Shown: positions 7,692-18,645, counted from the first letter of the stretch. The stretch is DNA of 64,000 bases from CAYRJD01 sp965247395 (GCA_965247395.1 OZ252012.1:1798001-1862000), one strand, 5' to 3'. Program-made: numbers and translations. The notes: generated by a model from the letters alone, not told the origin.

Positions 7692-9217
7692 CCGACACAA
7701 CGTCAACGCTGACATTTGAAACAGCCGACATCACAGCGGCTATTGAGCAAAACCTGAAGGGTTTCGATCCCTCGATTGAGTCGGCCACAGTTGGCCGCAT
7801 CCTCGAGGTGGGTGACGGTATCGCTCGCGTTTCGGGCCTGCCAAGCGTTTCGGTAAACGAGGTGCTGGAGTTTGTCAGCGGCGATACCGGACTGGCTCTA
7901 AACCTGGACGAAGAATCCATCGGTGTGGTGGTGCTCGGAAACGTTGAAGCCATCGAAGAAGGCCAGCCTGTAAAGGCCACTGGACGAATTCTGTCCATGC
8001 CGGTGGGTGACGGCGTGCTGGGTCGAGTGCTGAACGCGCTAGGCGAGCCGATCGACGGTCGCGGTTCCCTTACGGGCACCACGCAACGCCGCATGGAGAT
8101 CCAAGCTCCGGGTGTGATGGGTCGCCAGCCCGTGCACGAGCCGCTGCAAACCGGCATCAAAGCCATCGATTCGATGACGCCGGTGGGTCGAGGCCAGCGC
8201 GAGCTGATCATCGGTGACCGCAAAACCGGCAAGACCACGGTAGCGGTGGACACGATCTTGAACCAGGCCGGTCTGGGCGTGAAGTGCATCTATGTGGCGA
8301 TCGGGCAAAAGGGCTCGACGGTGGCGCAGGTGGTTAACACGCTGACCGAACGCGGAGCCATGGAGTACACGGTGGTAGTAGCCGCTCCTGCGTCAGACCC
8401 GGCACCGTTTAAGTATCTAGCCCCATACGCCGGCTGTGCGATCGGCCAGCAATGGATGGAAGCTGGCGACCACGCGTTGATCGTCTATGACGATCTCTCT
8501 AAACAAGCCGAGGCGTATCGCCAGATGTCGCTGCTGTTGCGTCGCCCGCCTGGTCGTGAGGCGTATCCGGGTGACGTGTTCTACCTGCACAGCCGTCTGC
8601 TAGAGCGTGCGGCGAAGCTGAACGACAAACTGGGAGCGGGTTCGCTAACTGCGCTTCCGATCATTGAAACCAAAGCTGGTGACGTGTCCGCGTATATCCC
8701 GACCAACGTGATTTCGATCACCGACGGGCAGATCTATCTGCAAGACGACCTGTTCAAATCGGGCGTGCGGCCCGCCGTGGACGTGGGCATATCGGTGTCG
8801 CGTGTTGGTTCGGCTGCCCAAACCAAGGCGATGAAAAGCGTGGCGGGCACATTGAAAATTGACTTGGCACAGTTTCGCGACCTGGAGGCATTCGCCACGT
8901 TCGGCTCCGAGCTAGATGCCGTGTCGGCTGCTCAGCTGGGCCGCGGCTACCGCCTGGTGGAGTTGCTAAAGCAGGGCGTCAACACACCGATGCCGGTGGA
9001 GGAGCAGGTAATCGTGCTCTACGCAGGCACTAACGGGCTAGTTGATGCGGTGCCCGCTGAAGACGTGCAGCGCTACGAGGCGGAGTTGTTGGAGTGGATG
9101 CGTTCACATCACGCTGGCTTGCTGGAAAGCATTCGCAGCTCCGGTGAGATGGATGAAGCCGGCGTTGGAGAGGCAGTGAAAGCCTTCGGGGCGCAGTTTG
9201 TGCCCAGCAGCGAATGA
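7688..9217 (+). CDS. atpA: F1 ATP synthase subunit alpha
   Basis: A 509-residue regulatory nucleotide-binding subunit. The Walker A motif is GDRKTGKTTVAVDTI (about residue 178), and the family signature is seen in PAVDVGISVSRVGSAAQ. It overlaps the atpH stop by four bases (ATGA). Full length, with no insertions beyond a short variable N-terminus. Confidence 0.97.
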   Translation: MTDTTSTLTFETADITAAIEQNLKGFDPSIESATVGRILEVGDGIARVSGLPSVSVNEVLEFVSGDTGLALNLDEESIGVVVLGNVEAIEEGQPVKATGRILSMPVGDGVLGRVLNALGEPIDGRGSLTGTTQRRMEIQAPGVMGRQPVHEPLQTGIKAIDSMTPVGRGQRELIIGDRKTGKTTVAVDTILNQAGLGVKCIYVAIGQKGSTVAQVVNTLTERGAMEYTVVVAAPASDPAPFKYLAPYAGCAIGQQWMEAGDHALIVYDDLSKQAEAYRQMSLLLRRPPGREAYPGDVFYLHSRLLERAAKLNDKLGAGSLTALPIIETKAGDVSAYIPTNVISITDGQIYLQDDLFKSGVRPAVDVGISVSRVGSAAQTKAMKSVAGTLKIDLAQFRDLEAFATFGSELDAVSAAQLGRGYRLVELLKQGVNTPMPVEEQVIVLYAGTNGLVDAVPAEDVQRYEAELLEWMRSHHAGLLESIRSSGEMDEAGVGEAVKAFGAQFVPSSE

Positions 9218-9264
9218 TGCAACCAAGCACCGCTGCTAGCACAGCGCAGGAGAGTTAACGCCGT

Positions 9265-10371
9265 ATGGCTAGTGGGCAGGAGCGGATTCTTCGGCGCCGT
9301 ATCAAGTCGATTGACGCCACCAAGAAGATCACCCGCGCTATGGAGCTAATAGCCGGGTCGCGCATCGTTCGATCAATGGCGCGCGTGCAAGCAGCCAAGC
9401 CCTATAGCGAAAAGGTGACTTCGGTGATTGCCAATCTGGCCGGTAGCGGTGCTGCGTTGGATCATCCGTTGCTGCGTAAGCCTGGCCAGGCCAGCCAAGA
9501 AGGCGGTGCCAGCGAAGCAGGCACCGGTGGAGCTAGCACCAGCGCAACTGCCAGAAACAGCACTGCCTATGTGGTGATCGCAGCCGATCGCGGTCTTTGC
9601 GGCGGCTACAACACCAACGTGTTACGAACCGTTGAGCGAGCCGTGGCCGCAGACACCGAAGTGGGTCGTGGCTATGAGTTAGTGCTAGTCGGCCGTAAGG
9701 CGCAAGGATATTTTCGCTTCCGTGGGCACGAGATACACGCCACCTTTGAAGGATTCAGCGATCAGCCTTCTTACGAAGACGCCAAGCAGATTGCCGCCAA
9801 TGTCAGAGAGCTGTTCGAAAGCGGCCAGTGCCAGCAGGTGATGTTGGCATACACGCAGTTCGTCAGCATTGGAACTCAAGAGGTAGCCCTGAAGCAGTTC
9901 ATGCCGCTAGACACCACTGAGTTTTCCGAAGCCGGTCTTTCCGGTGATAGCCCAGCCACTGCAAGCACTAGCGCTACAAGCACAGGCACTGCAAGTACAG
10001 GCGCGGCCGGTGAGAACGAAGCGGGCGGCGGTGAGAGCGCTACTGCGGGCGGCTACGAGTTTGAACCAGAGCCAGCGGTCATAGCCGAACGTCTGCTGCC
10101 GCGTTACGCCGAAGCCCGCCTGTATTCCGCACTGCTAGAAGCGGCTGCCTCTGAGCATGCTGCTCGCCAACGAGCCATGAAGGCCGCCACCGACAACGCA
10201 GAAGATCTAAAGACAAACCTCACTCGCGTCATGAACCGTGCTCGCCAAGACGCCATCACCACCGAAATCATGGAGATAGTCAGCGGCGCCGAAGCGTTAT
10301 CGAAAGACTCCGGGGTGGTTGATCTGCTGTCTGACACCATCGAAGCCCGCTCGATCAACCTGTTCGGCTAA
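9265..10371 (+). CDS. atpG: F1 ATP synthase subunit gamma, with two low-complexity insertions
   Basis: The central rotor shaft: the N-terminal helix RILRRRIKSIDATKKITRAM and the C-terminal helix TTEIMEIVSGAEAL are conserved. At 368 residues it is longer than the usual 290-310. Two A/G/S/T-rich stretches (about residues 73-93 and 225-265, the latter built on Ala-Ser-Thr repeats) account for the excess and lie in the globular part away from the coiled coil. ATG start after GGAGAGTT. Confidence 0.95.
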   Translation: MASGQERILRRRIKSIDATKKITRAMELIAGSRIVRSMARVQAAKPYSEKVTSVIANLAGSGAALDHPLLRKPGQASQEGGASEAGTGGASTSATARNSTAYVVIAADRGLCGGYNTNVLRTVERAVAADTEVGRGYELVLVGRKAQGYFRFRGHEIHATFEGFSDQPSYEDAKQIAANVRELFESGQCQQVMLAYTQFVSIGTQEVALKQFMPLDTTEFSEAGLSGDSPATASTSATSTGTASTGAAGENEAGGGESATAGGYEFEPEPAVIAERLLPRYAEARLYSALLEAAASEHAARQRAMKAATDNAEDLKTNLTRVMNRARQDAITTEIMEIVSGAEALSKDSGVVDLLSDTIEARSINLFG

Positions 10372-10503
10372 ACCCACCAAAGCCAGCTAACTCAGCAACC
10401 CCGACTAACTCAGCAACCTCAACTAACCCAGCAACCTCAACTAACTAACCAAACCCGCAAACACTGAACCCAAAGAACTCGTACACAGGAAATTAGGACA
10501 GAT
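10372..10503. repeat. Short tandem repeats in the atpG–atpD gap
   Basis: The 132-bp spacer is filled by degenerate 15- to 17-bp repeats based on ACTAAC(T/C)CAGCAACC between about 10386 and 10450. A purine-rich AGGAAATTAGGA precedes the atpD start. No gene is seen. Confidence 0.8.
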
Positions 10504-11979
<1,476 letters not shown>

Positions 11980-12056
11980 TCAGGCGACAGCGAGCATTCG
12001 AGAAGACTCAGTTGATAAGGCATTGAGAAAACGTTGAGAAAGCATGGTTACGCATA

Positions 12057-12455
12057 ATGCAGGTTGAGTTGGTGTCGCCAGAAGCTGTGCAGTTCAGCGG
12101 TGAATGCAGCCAGGTGGTGACGCGCACCGTTGACGGCGACATTGCGTTCTTGGATCACCACGCAGCGTTTATTGGAGCGCTGGATATTGGTGAGACTCAG
12201 CTGTGGGCTGCCGATGGCGTCATAACGCTGGCGGTTAACCGTGGCTTTGTCGAGGTGAGCAACAACGTCGTGACAATTTTGAGCGACGAGGCGTTTAGCG
12301 CCGAAGAAATTGATACCGCTCAGGCTCAGGAAGACTTAGCCAAGGCCGAAGCCGCGCTGAGCGCTAGCGACCTTTCTGAAGATGAAGAAGAAGCGCTAAC
12401 TGCGGATCGCAAGTGGGCGCAGATCCGCTTATCGGTAGCCGAGCGATCTGCTTAG
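12057..12455 (+). CDS. atpC: F1 ATP synthase subunit epsilon
   Basis: A 132-residue subunit with an N-terminal beta-sandwich (MQVELVSPEAVQFSGE; FLDHHAAFIGALDIG) and a C-terminal pair of helices rich in Ala, Glu and Asp. It is the last gene of the atp operon. It ends 14 bp before the convergent hisI stop. The 77-bp gap from atpD contains repeated GAGAA(A/G)AC words only. Confidence 0.95.
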   Translation: MQVELVSPEAVQFSGECSQVVTRTVDGDIAFLDHHAAFIGALDIGETQLWAADGVITLAVNRGFVEVSNNVVTILSDEAFSAEEIDTAQAQEDLAKAEAALSASDLSEDEEEALTADRKWAQIRLSVAERSA

Positions 12456-12469
12456 TAGCCGCTGAACGG

Positions 12470-12958
12470 CTAAACGAAACTGAGTTGGCCGCCTGAGCTC
12501 TGCTCAACCGAGCCTTGCCCAGTCGTGTCAGCCCAGCCAGAGTCAAGACTGCGGTAATAACAACTGTTACGGGCGTTGCCCTCGGCATCGTTGGTGTGGC
12601 AAGCACCGCCCCCGTCTCGCCTCACTAGGTAAAGCAAAGAGTTCTGCTCGCAGTTCACCCTCACATCAACCAGCGTCAGCGAGTTGCCCGAAGTAGCTCC
12701 CTTGTGCCAGATCTCATTGCGTGAGGTGGAATACAGCACGGCGCTGCGACGCTCAAGCGACAATGCCAACGCCTCGGCATTCACGTAACCGATGAACAGC
12801 ACTTCGCTGGTGTCAGCATCTTGCAAAACCGTCGGCACCACCTGGTGACCGTCGGCTCCGATCTGCGCCAACTTTGTGAAGTCGATCTGCGCTTGCAGGC
12901 CTTCTTCTAGATCAGCTTCTTCTAGGTCTGATTCGGGGGCTGGGGTCATGGGGGTCAT
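12470..12958 (-). CDS. hisI: Phosphoribosyl-AMP cyclohydrolase with altered metal ligands
   Basis: A 162-residue HisI-type protein, the third step of histidine synthesis. Conserved blocks: SRNEIWHKGATSGNSL and the zinc cysteines in NCEQN, GACHTN and NSCYYR. The family's magnesium-binding motif is normally DCDxD; here it reads NCEQN, so the Asp positions are Asn, Glu and Asn. The zinc ligands are intact, so activity is likely but metal use may differ. I may be unaware of a clade where this is normal. The first 20 residues are an acidic repeat (DLEEADLEEG). Confidence 0.8.
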   Translation of the reverse strand: MTPMTPAPESDLEEADLEEGLQAQIDFTKLAQIGADGHQVVPTVLQDADTSEVLFIGYVNAEALALSLERRSAVLYSTSRNEIWHKGATSGNSLTLVDVRVNCEQNSLLYLVRRDGGGACHTNDAEGNARNSCYYRSLDSGWADTTGQGSVEQSSGGQLSFV

Positions 12959-12985
12959 GATGGGGGCGAGTGTACGAACGGCCAG

Positions 12986-13435
12986 CTATACCGCTGTGAA
13001 ACACCAGCTGTAGTGAGCGGACGGTGAGTTGGTGTCAACCAGTGGAGTTACGACCAACTCCACGCACGTTTGTCCGGGCTGCACTGTCTCGATCACCTTG
13101 TCAATGCCAGGCATGAAGAAGTATTCGTTTAGCTCACGTGTGCCCGAGGTGAGCTGGCTGTCAGGGATCGACACTCCCTCAATGGTGAGGGTTACTACCC
13201 AGCCCCGCGCTACCTGAGCCCCGATAGGGCCTTGGCGAGGGGCTTGCGCATTCGGCGTCGGAACCACTGCCAGCACCGCACTTGGATACGGCGATGATGA
13301 AGAGGTTGAGCCACGCGAGAAGATAACCACCAGCACGACTACAGCGATCCCGATCAGCGCTGCGGTAGTGACGGCGAGCGACACACCGCGCCGAAGCGTC
13401 CAGTGCGGTCTAGCTGGCGGCTGCGGTTGCTCCAC
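12986..13435 (-). CDS. Single-pass membrane protein of unknown function
   Basis: A 149-residue protein with a proline-rich start, one transmembrane helix (about residues 20-42, VTTAALIGIAVVVLVVIF) and an extracytoplasmic domain of about 100 residues with two cysteines (TCVEL and WCFTA) that could pair. I do not recognise the family. Its GTG start overlaps the 3' end of mnmA by 26 bp, so it is probably translated from the same messenger as mnmA and the cysteine desulfurase. Confidence 0.65.
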   Translation of the reverse strand: MEQPQPPARPHWTLRRGVSLAVTTAALIGIAVVVLVVIFSRGSTSSSSPYPSAVLAVVPTPNAQAPRQGPIGAQVARGWVVTLTIEGVSIPDSQLTSGTRELNEYFFMPGIDKVIETVQPGQTCVELVVTPLVDTNSPSAHYSWCFTAV

Positions 13436-14495
13436 CGATCACTACCTCGTTGCTTGTCATCACGTTGTTTGCTGCCACAGAATCGCTTGCTGCCACGCTG
13501 CTGGCTACCTCGTAAAACACCACTGCTTGCCCCGGCGCTACTCGCTCTTGCGGCGAATCCCAGCGCAGTTGGCCAGCACCGTCCAGGTTGGCGTGCCACG
13601 TCGGACCGTGAGCGCTGGTCTGCGCGAGCACGTCACCAACGAACGGCTCACCTGCGACCCAGCGATGGTCGGTCAGCGCCACGGAATCGCTAGCTAGCTC
13701 ATCCTTGTGGCCAACCACTACCTGCCTGCGCGGCACATCCACGCTTATGGCGTAGCGCCGCTGTGCGTCACCACCCAGATTGAGACCCTTGCGCTGGCCG
13801 ATTGTCACCAGCTCAACCGCAGGCACCGTGCCTACAGCCTCTCCGGAGGAGCTAACAAGTTCACCGGCGTGAAGCTCCATCCGCTCGGCCAAGAAGTGCT
13901 CCCTGCCCTGAGCCTCTGTGATGAAGCAAACGTCCTGGCTGTCGGGCTTGTTAGCGGTGCGCAGCCCTAGCTTGTTGGCGCGCTCGCGAACCTGTGATTT
14001 CGTTAGCGACCCGACCGGAAACTCAAACCAGGCCAGATCATCGGCACCGAGCATGTAAAGCACGTAGGACTGGTCTTTGTCGGCATCAATGCCACGCAAC
14101 AGGCGTTGGTCCACAACACGCACGTGATGGCCGGTAACTAGCCGGTCAAAGCCCAGCTGGCGGGCGCGGCTAGCGAGTAGGTCAAATTTCACATAGCGGT
14201 TGCAAGAAATGCACGGGTTGGGTGTGAGCCCGTCGGCGTGCGCTGCTACATAGGGCTCGACTACCTGAGATGTGAACTCGTCGCCGTAGTTGAATACAAA
14301 ATGATCGATGTCGAGTTGCTGGCAGACCCGGCGAGCATCGTCTACGTCTGACACTGCGCAGCAGCCCTTGTCTTGCGGGCCGCCCCAGAGCTTCAGAGTC
14401 ACGCCGGTTACTTCTTGGCCCGCTTCTAAGCACATGGCGGCAGCCACCGAGCTGTCCACTCCGCCCGACATTGCCACCATCACGCGGGTGTTCAT
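13410..14495 (-). CDS. mnmA: tRNA-specific 2-thiouridylase
   Basis: A 361-residue protein that puts sulfur on U34 of tRNA for Lys, Glu and Gln. The PP-loop MVAMSGGVDSSVAA is at residues 6-19, catalytic cysteines are in PNPCISCN (about 100) and in the SQDVCFI block (about 190). The last 30 residues are low-complexity Val/Ala/Ser. It starts four bases inside the end of the cysteine desulfurase gene, its likely sulfur donor. Confidence 0.95.
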   Translation of the reverse strand: MNTRVMVAMSGGVDSSVAAAMCLEAGQEVTGVTLKLWGGPQDKGCCAVSDVDDARRVCQQLDIDHFVFNYGDEFTSQVVEPYVAAHADGLTPNPCISCNRYVKFDLLASRARQLGFDRLVTGHHVRVVDQRLLRGIDADKDQSYVLYMLGADDLAWFEFPVGSLTKSQVRERANKLGLRTANKPDSQDVCFITEAQGREHFLAERMELHAGELVSSSGEAVGTVPAVELVTIGQRKGLNLGGDAQRRYAISVDVPRRQVVVGHKDELASDSVALTDHRWVAGEPFVGDVLAQTSAHGPTWHANLDGAGQLRWDSPQERVAPGQAVVFYEVASSVAASDSVAANNVMTSNEVVIGGATAAAS

Positions 14496-15823
14496 ATTCC
14501 CGACTCACGAATTTGTCGCACGCAGTCCGGGATCACTTCCAGGGCGTGGTCAACCTCCCAGCTTTCGCTGCACCAGCCCAGCGACAGGCGTAACGAGCCC
14601 GCAGCTTCGGCCCGGCTGTATCCCATAGCGGCTAGCACGTGGCTTGGTTCCATTGCTCCCGATGAGCACGACGCCGCAGCCGAAGCCATCACCTCGCCGC
14701 GGTCAAGTAGCACCAGCAACGCTTCGGTTTGAATTTGGTTGATTAGCAGTTGGCACATGCCTGCAGCAACGTCGGTTGTACCGCCCTGGGTGGTGTCAGC
14801 AACACCGGCTGTAGCAGCAGCTTCGGCTGTAGCAACTTCGGCGGTACCGGTTTGCGCGGTGCCTGTCTGGGTTGAATCGGCCTGGGCGGAGCCAACGCTC
14901 AGCTTGCAGCCGTCGATCGCAGCCACCAGCCCAGCGGCGAGTCGGTCACGCTCAGCGCAAAGCCGTTCGATATCTGCGTCGCGAGTTTCGTCTAGCTCAG
15001 CTAAAGCTGTCCCTAACGCAACAATCCCCGCGGTGTTGTGCGTGCCGCTGCGGCGCTCAGCCTCTTGGCCGCCACCTAGCAGTTGCGCCGATAAGTCTCC
15101 TGCGGAGTCTCGTATGGCCAGCACGCCCACACCCTTCGGCCCGCCAAATTTGTGGCCGCTCAGGCTCAGCAAATCGGCACGCGCTGCGGCGATGCTGATG
15201 TTGGTCCAGTTCACTGCCTGCACGGCGTCGGTGTGAAGCTTCGCCTGCGGTGCGTGAGTAGCAACCACGTCGGCTATCTCATCAAGGTCGGCGATCACAC
15301 CCGTTTCGTTGTTGGAAAGCATCACCGATACAAGCCCTACAGGAGGGCCAGCTTCGGGCTGCAACTGCTGCGCTAGGTGGTCTAGATCAATCCGACCGTT
15401 TTGGTGCACGTTTACGGTGCGACCGCCGCAGGCAAGAACCGGTTCGAGCACGGCGTAGTGTTCGGTAGCGGGACACAGCGCCACGGTGCCGGTGGCTGCG
15501 GTGATGCCGCGAACGGCCAAGTTGTCGGATTCGGTGCCGCCCGACGTAAACACGATGTCGTGCGGGCTAAAGCCCAGTGCGTTGGCGACGATTTCACGAG
15601 CGTCGTCTATGGCGTGGCGTGAGTTTCGAGCCATTTTGTGAGCGCCGGAGGGGTTGGCGAAATTGGTTTGCAGCCAGGGCAGCATTGCTTCTACCGCAGC
15701 TGGCCGCATCGGAGTTGAGGCGGCGCAGTCAAGGTAGGCGGGGCGAGAACGGTTCGCTTGTTCGTTGTTCGGTTCGCTCGCTGGCACTGTCGTAGCTAGC
15801 ACTGTCGTAGCTGGCACTGTCAT
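14492..15823 (-). CDS. Cysteine desulfurase (IscS/NifS family) with a low-complexity insertion
   Basis: A 443-residue PLP enzyme that releases sulfur from cysteine, here most likely for MnmA directly downstream. The PLP lysine is in SGHKFGGPKG, the active-site loop cysteine is in SAAASCSSGAMEPSHVL, and the N-terminus YLDCAASTPMRPA is typical. Between about residues 310 and 355 a Thr/Ala/Gly-rich repetitive insertion (units such as TAQTG) lengthens the protein. The first 20 residues are also repeats (TVPATTVLATTVPA); the real start could lie a little further in. Confidence 0.93.
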   Translation of the reverse strand: MTVPATTVLATTVPASEPNNEQANRSRPAYLDCAASTPMRPAAVEAMLPWLQTNFANPSGAHKMARNSRHAIDDAREIVANALGFSPHDIVFTSGGTESDNLAVRGITAATGTVALCPATEHYAVLEPVLACGGRTVNVHQNGRIDLDHLAQQLQPEAGPPVGLVSVMLSNNETGVIADLDEIADVVATHAPQAKLHTDAVQAVNWTNISIAAARADLLSLSGHKFGGPKGVGVLAIRDSAGDLSAQLLGGGQEAERRSGTHNTAGIVALGTALAELDETRDADIERLCAERDRLAAGLVAAIDGCKLSVGSAQADSTQTGTAQTGTAEVATAEAAATAGVADTTQGGTTDVAAGMCQLLINQIQTEALLVLLDRGEVMASAAASCSSGAMEPSHVLAAMGYSRAEAAGSLRLSLGWCSESWEVDHALEVIPDCVRQIRESGI

Positions 15824-15952
15824 TGCTGTGAGGGTATTGCTGGTGTGAGCGGGCTGTGAGGGTATTGCTGGTGTGTGTGGCTTGGCTTGAGTGGCTGATT
15901 CGGTTTGGCTGATTCGGTTTGGCTTGCCGTCAAGGCTGGCACTATGTGAGAC
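15824..15952. repeat. Divergent intergenic region with 23-bp and 14-bp direct repeats
   Basis: The gap between two divergent genes holds a 23-bp sequence twice (15825-15847 and 15853-15875) and a 14-bp sequence (GCTGATTCGGTTTG) twice near 15893-15920. Promoters for both genes should lie here, but I see no convincing -35/-10 pair. Confidence 0.75.
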
Positions 15953-17254
15953 ATGACAGCCGCTAGCGATGAGCCGGGGCCCCCGTCTTATGGGCCGTCA
16001 ACGTATGGAGACGATTTTGCCGACGTCTATGACGACTGGTATTCAGGTGTGTCAGACGTTCAGGCAACGGCTGAACTGGTGACGCAGCTAGCCCGTGAAG
16101 CCGGCAACACAGGTGACGTTGCGGTCGGCGCTGTAGCTGGCACGGCGACTGGTCCTGTAGCCGGTGCGGCGGGTGACGCTGTGGCTGGTACGGCGGCTGA
16201 TGTTGCGCCCGGCCTTGTGGTCAGCCCTGTAGCCGGTGCGGCGGCTAGCCCAGTGGGTCGTGTGTTGGAGCTAGGTGTTGGAACCGGACGACTGGCGCTG
16301 GCTATTGCAGCAAAGGGTGTCTCGATCGACGGCATTGACTCGTCGGCCGCAATCTTGGAACGCCTGGCTGAGAAAGATCCGCAGCAAACCGTCGGCCGTC
16401 TGCTGGGTGACATCGGAGCTAATAATTTTGGGACAGGTAATTCTGCCGACTTAGTGGTTGCACCCGGTCCCTACCAAGTTGTGTTTGTGGCTTACAACAC
16501 CTTTTTCAATCTGACGTCCGAGCAAGCGCAGCTTTGCTGTTTGAAATCGGTAGCGCAGAGACTGGCCGCAGACGGGAAGTTGTTGATCGAGGTGTTCTTG
16601 CCAGCACAGCGTTCTGCTACCGGCAACACGAGCAACACAAACACGGGCAACACAAACACGGACAACACAAACACGGACAACACGAGTACGGCACCGCAAG
16701 GTCCGTCGGTGGAAGGCCCGGCCGCAGTGGTGGAAGATGCAGCGGTGGAAGGCCCGGCCGCAGTGGTGGAAGATGCAGCGGTGGAAGGCCCGGCCGCAGT
16801 GGTGGAAGATGCAGCGGTAGAAGAAGCGGCCCCAGTGGTGGAAGATGCAGCGGTGGAAGAAGCAGCGGTGGCAAGCGCGGCTGCATCCGCCGAAACCGGT
16901 TGGCCGCAAGTTGAGGTTCGCCGTCAAGGGCAGTCGTTGCTGTTGAACGTGAGCGTGTTAGACGCGGAGCTGCAGCTGGTGCGCGGTCGACACATAGAAG
17001 TTCAAGCAAACAACGACGGTGTTCCTGTCGATGGCGCTTCTGCCGATGGTGCCAGGGCTGACAGTGAACCCGACCGCTGGTTAGCTAACATCGTGAATAT
17101 CCGTTCGTGGCAGATCCGTTACCTCAGCCCCAGCCAACTTGACGAACTTGCCATCCAAGCTGGGCTTGAGCTGGAGAGCCGCTGGGCGGATTGGCACCGC
17201 AACCCGTTTGACGCCACCGGAACGCAACACGTTTCGGTTTATCGACTTGCTTGA
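15953..17254 (+). CDS. Class I SAM-dependent methyltransferase with large repeat insertions
   Basis: Residues 13-30 (YGDDFADVYDDWY) and motif I VLELGVGTGRLALAIA (about residue 105), followed by GIDSSAAILERL, mark a small-molecule methyltransferase of the Methyltransf_25 type. The fold is interrupted twice: an Ala/Gly/Val stretch before motif I, and a repeat stretch of about 80 residues after the GKLLIEVF strand (Asn-Thr units, then 12-residue VEGPAAVVEDAA units). The substrate is unknown. Total 433 residues compared with about 250 for a typical relative. Confidence 0.85.
   Translation: MTAASDEPGPPSYGPSTYGDDFADVYDDWYSGVSDVQATAELVTQLAREAGNTGDVAVGAVAGTATGPVAGAAGDAVAGTAADVAPGLVVSPVAGAAASPVGRVLELGVGTGRLALAIAAKGVSIDGIDSSAAILERLAEKDPQQTVGRLLGDIGANNFGTGNSADLVVAPGPYQVVFVAYNTFFNLTSEQAQLCCLKSVAQRLAADGKLLIEVFLPAQRSATGNTSNTNTGNTNTDNTNTDNTSTAPQGPSVEGPAAVVEDAAVEGPAAVVEDAAVEGPAAVVEDAAVEEAAPVVEDAAVEEAAVASAAASAETGWPQVEVRRQGQSLLLNVSVLDAELQLVRGRHIEVQANNDGVPVDGASADGARADSEPDRWLANIVNIRSWQIRYLSPSQLDELAIQAGLELESRWADWHRNPFDATGTQHVSVYRLA
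16709..16870 (+). repeat. 36-bp minisatellite in the methyltransferase gene
   Basis: Three perfect 36-bp units (16709-16744, 16745-16780, 16781-16816), one variant unit (16817-16852) and a partial one. Each encodes twelve residues (VEGPAAVVEDAA). A second repeat of 12- to 15-bp units encoding Asn-Thr pairs lies just upstream at about 16620-16690. Confidence 0.95.
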
Positions 17255-17402
17255 CCGGAGCGCTCCTAAGGGCGGTCGGGCTGGTTACAGATCTGGGTGG
17301 CGGCAGGCCTTGTTTGTCGCTGGTCTAGCTGGCAACCGGCGCCAAATCGTGAACGAACCGTAAACAAACATAGTTAGCAATCACAGAAATACAGGAAACA
17401 AG

Positions 17403-18605
17403 ATGAGGCTTGAGGTATCGATCAACCTGCCAGCCACGCCCGAAGAGGTATGGCAGTACGTGGCCGATTTGCCGCGCAGCATTGCTTGGACAAGCGATAA
17501 AGCCGAGGCCCACTTCACGTCTGACATCACCGATGGAGTAGGCACAACGCTGGCTGCCAGATTTGAGCTAGGTCCGCTACACACCACCGATCACGTAACC
17601 GTTACCGAGTGGCAGCCACCAACAGGCGATAGCGCAGGCACAGCCGACGCAGCCGACGAGGCCGATCCCAATGCTGCCAATACATCTAATGCTCCCGTTG
17701 CAGTCATAGGGGTAAAGCACGAGGGCGTCATCAAGGGTGAAGGTCGTCAGACCTTGACCAGATCCGAAGACGGCACTTTGGCGCAAAGCGTTGAAAATCT
17801 GCGACTGCCGTGGTGGATGGGTGGAGTGATTGCCTCGCCGATTACTTCGCGCTTGTTGCGGAAGGTGTTGCGACAAAAGTTGCGTCGCCTGCGAGTGAAA
17901 ATCATGGAGATCAACGAGGACGTTGCACCAGATGAACCGGGTGCACTGATCGGCCGCGGCCAACACACCGAGGTGCGCAGGTATGGCGAACATGCTGTGC
18001 GTATCAGCGTGCGCGGTGACGATCTAAGTCATGAAGCTCAAGCGATGGCGCACGTGGGTGAGCACGGTTTCCCCGCTCCGAAGCTGATTAGTCAGCCTGA
18101 TCCATCTTCAATCGTGATGGAGCGTTTGAGCGGTCCAACGATGTTGCAAAATATCACCTCCAAGCCCTGGCTGTTGCTGCGCTACGCCAAGGCGCTGGCT
18201 GCGCTTCACCACCAACTCGGTGCGATCGAGGCACCGAAATCTTGGACGCAAGTGAGCGCTGGTGAGGGTGTTTGCCATCTCGACATGCACCCGGACAACG
18301 TGAAAGTGACCCGCAATGGGCTGATTGTGATCGACTGGTCAAACGCGTCTCGCGGCGATGCGGCCTTTGACGCAGCGCTTACCTATGTGACTCTGCGCAC
18401 CACGCCATATGCGGCCGGAGCAATGGCGCGCACGATGGTTGCCGGTTTTCGCCGCCAGCTTGCGCAGGCCTTTTTGAGGTCTTTTGGAACCAACGACATC
18501 ATGCTGCACTTGCGAAGTGCGGCTGAGCTGCGCCTGCTCGATCCGAGTTTGCTAACGACTGAGCGAGAGTCGGTGTTTGCGTTGGCGCGCGGCGAACTGG
18601 AATAG
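17403..18605 (+). CDS. SRPBCC (START-like) domain fused to an aminoglycoside-phosphotransferase-like kinase domain
   Basis: A 400-residue protein. Residues 1-165 look like a SRPBCC lipid- or polyketide-binding fold (EVSINLPATPEEVWQYVADL at the start, a long C-terminal helix with RRLRVKIME). Residues about 180-395 have the APH/choline-kinase catalytic core: ICHLDMHPDN-like loop (VCHLDMHPDNVKV) and the DFG-equivalent VIDWSNASRGDAAFDAAL. A phosphotransferase acting on a ligand held by the first domain is one idea, not shown. The ATG at 17403 follows CAGGAAAC. The 148-bp gap upstream holds nothing else I recognise. Confidence 0.75.
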   Translation: MRLEVSINLPATPEEVWQYVADLPRSIAWTSDKAEAHFTSDITDGVGTTLAARFELGPLHTTDHVTVTEWQPPTGDSAGTADAADEADPNAANTSNAPVAVIGVKHEGVIKGEGRQTLTRSEDGTLAQSVENLRLPWWMGGVIASPITSRLLRKVLRQKLRRLRVKIMEINEDVAPDEPGALIGRGQHTEVRRYGEHAVRISVRGDDLSHEAQAMAHVGEHGFPAPKLISQPDPSSIVMERLSGPTMLQNITSKPWLLLRYAKALAALHHQLGAIEAPKSWTQVSAGEGVCHLDMHPDNVKVTRNGLIVIDWSNASRGDAAFDAALTYVTLRTTPYAAGAMARTMVAGFRRQLAQAFLRSFGTNDIMLHLRSAAELRLLDPSLLTTERESVFALARGELE

Positions 18606-18645
18606 CAACGGCGGCGAATAGCTCGTGCCGCTAATTCGCTGCTAG

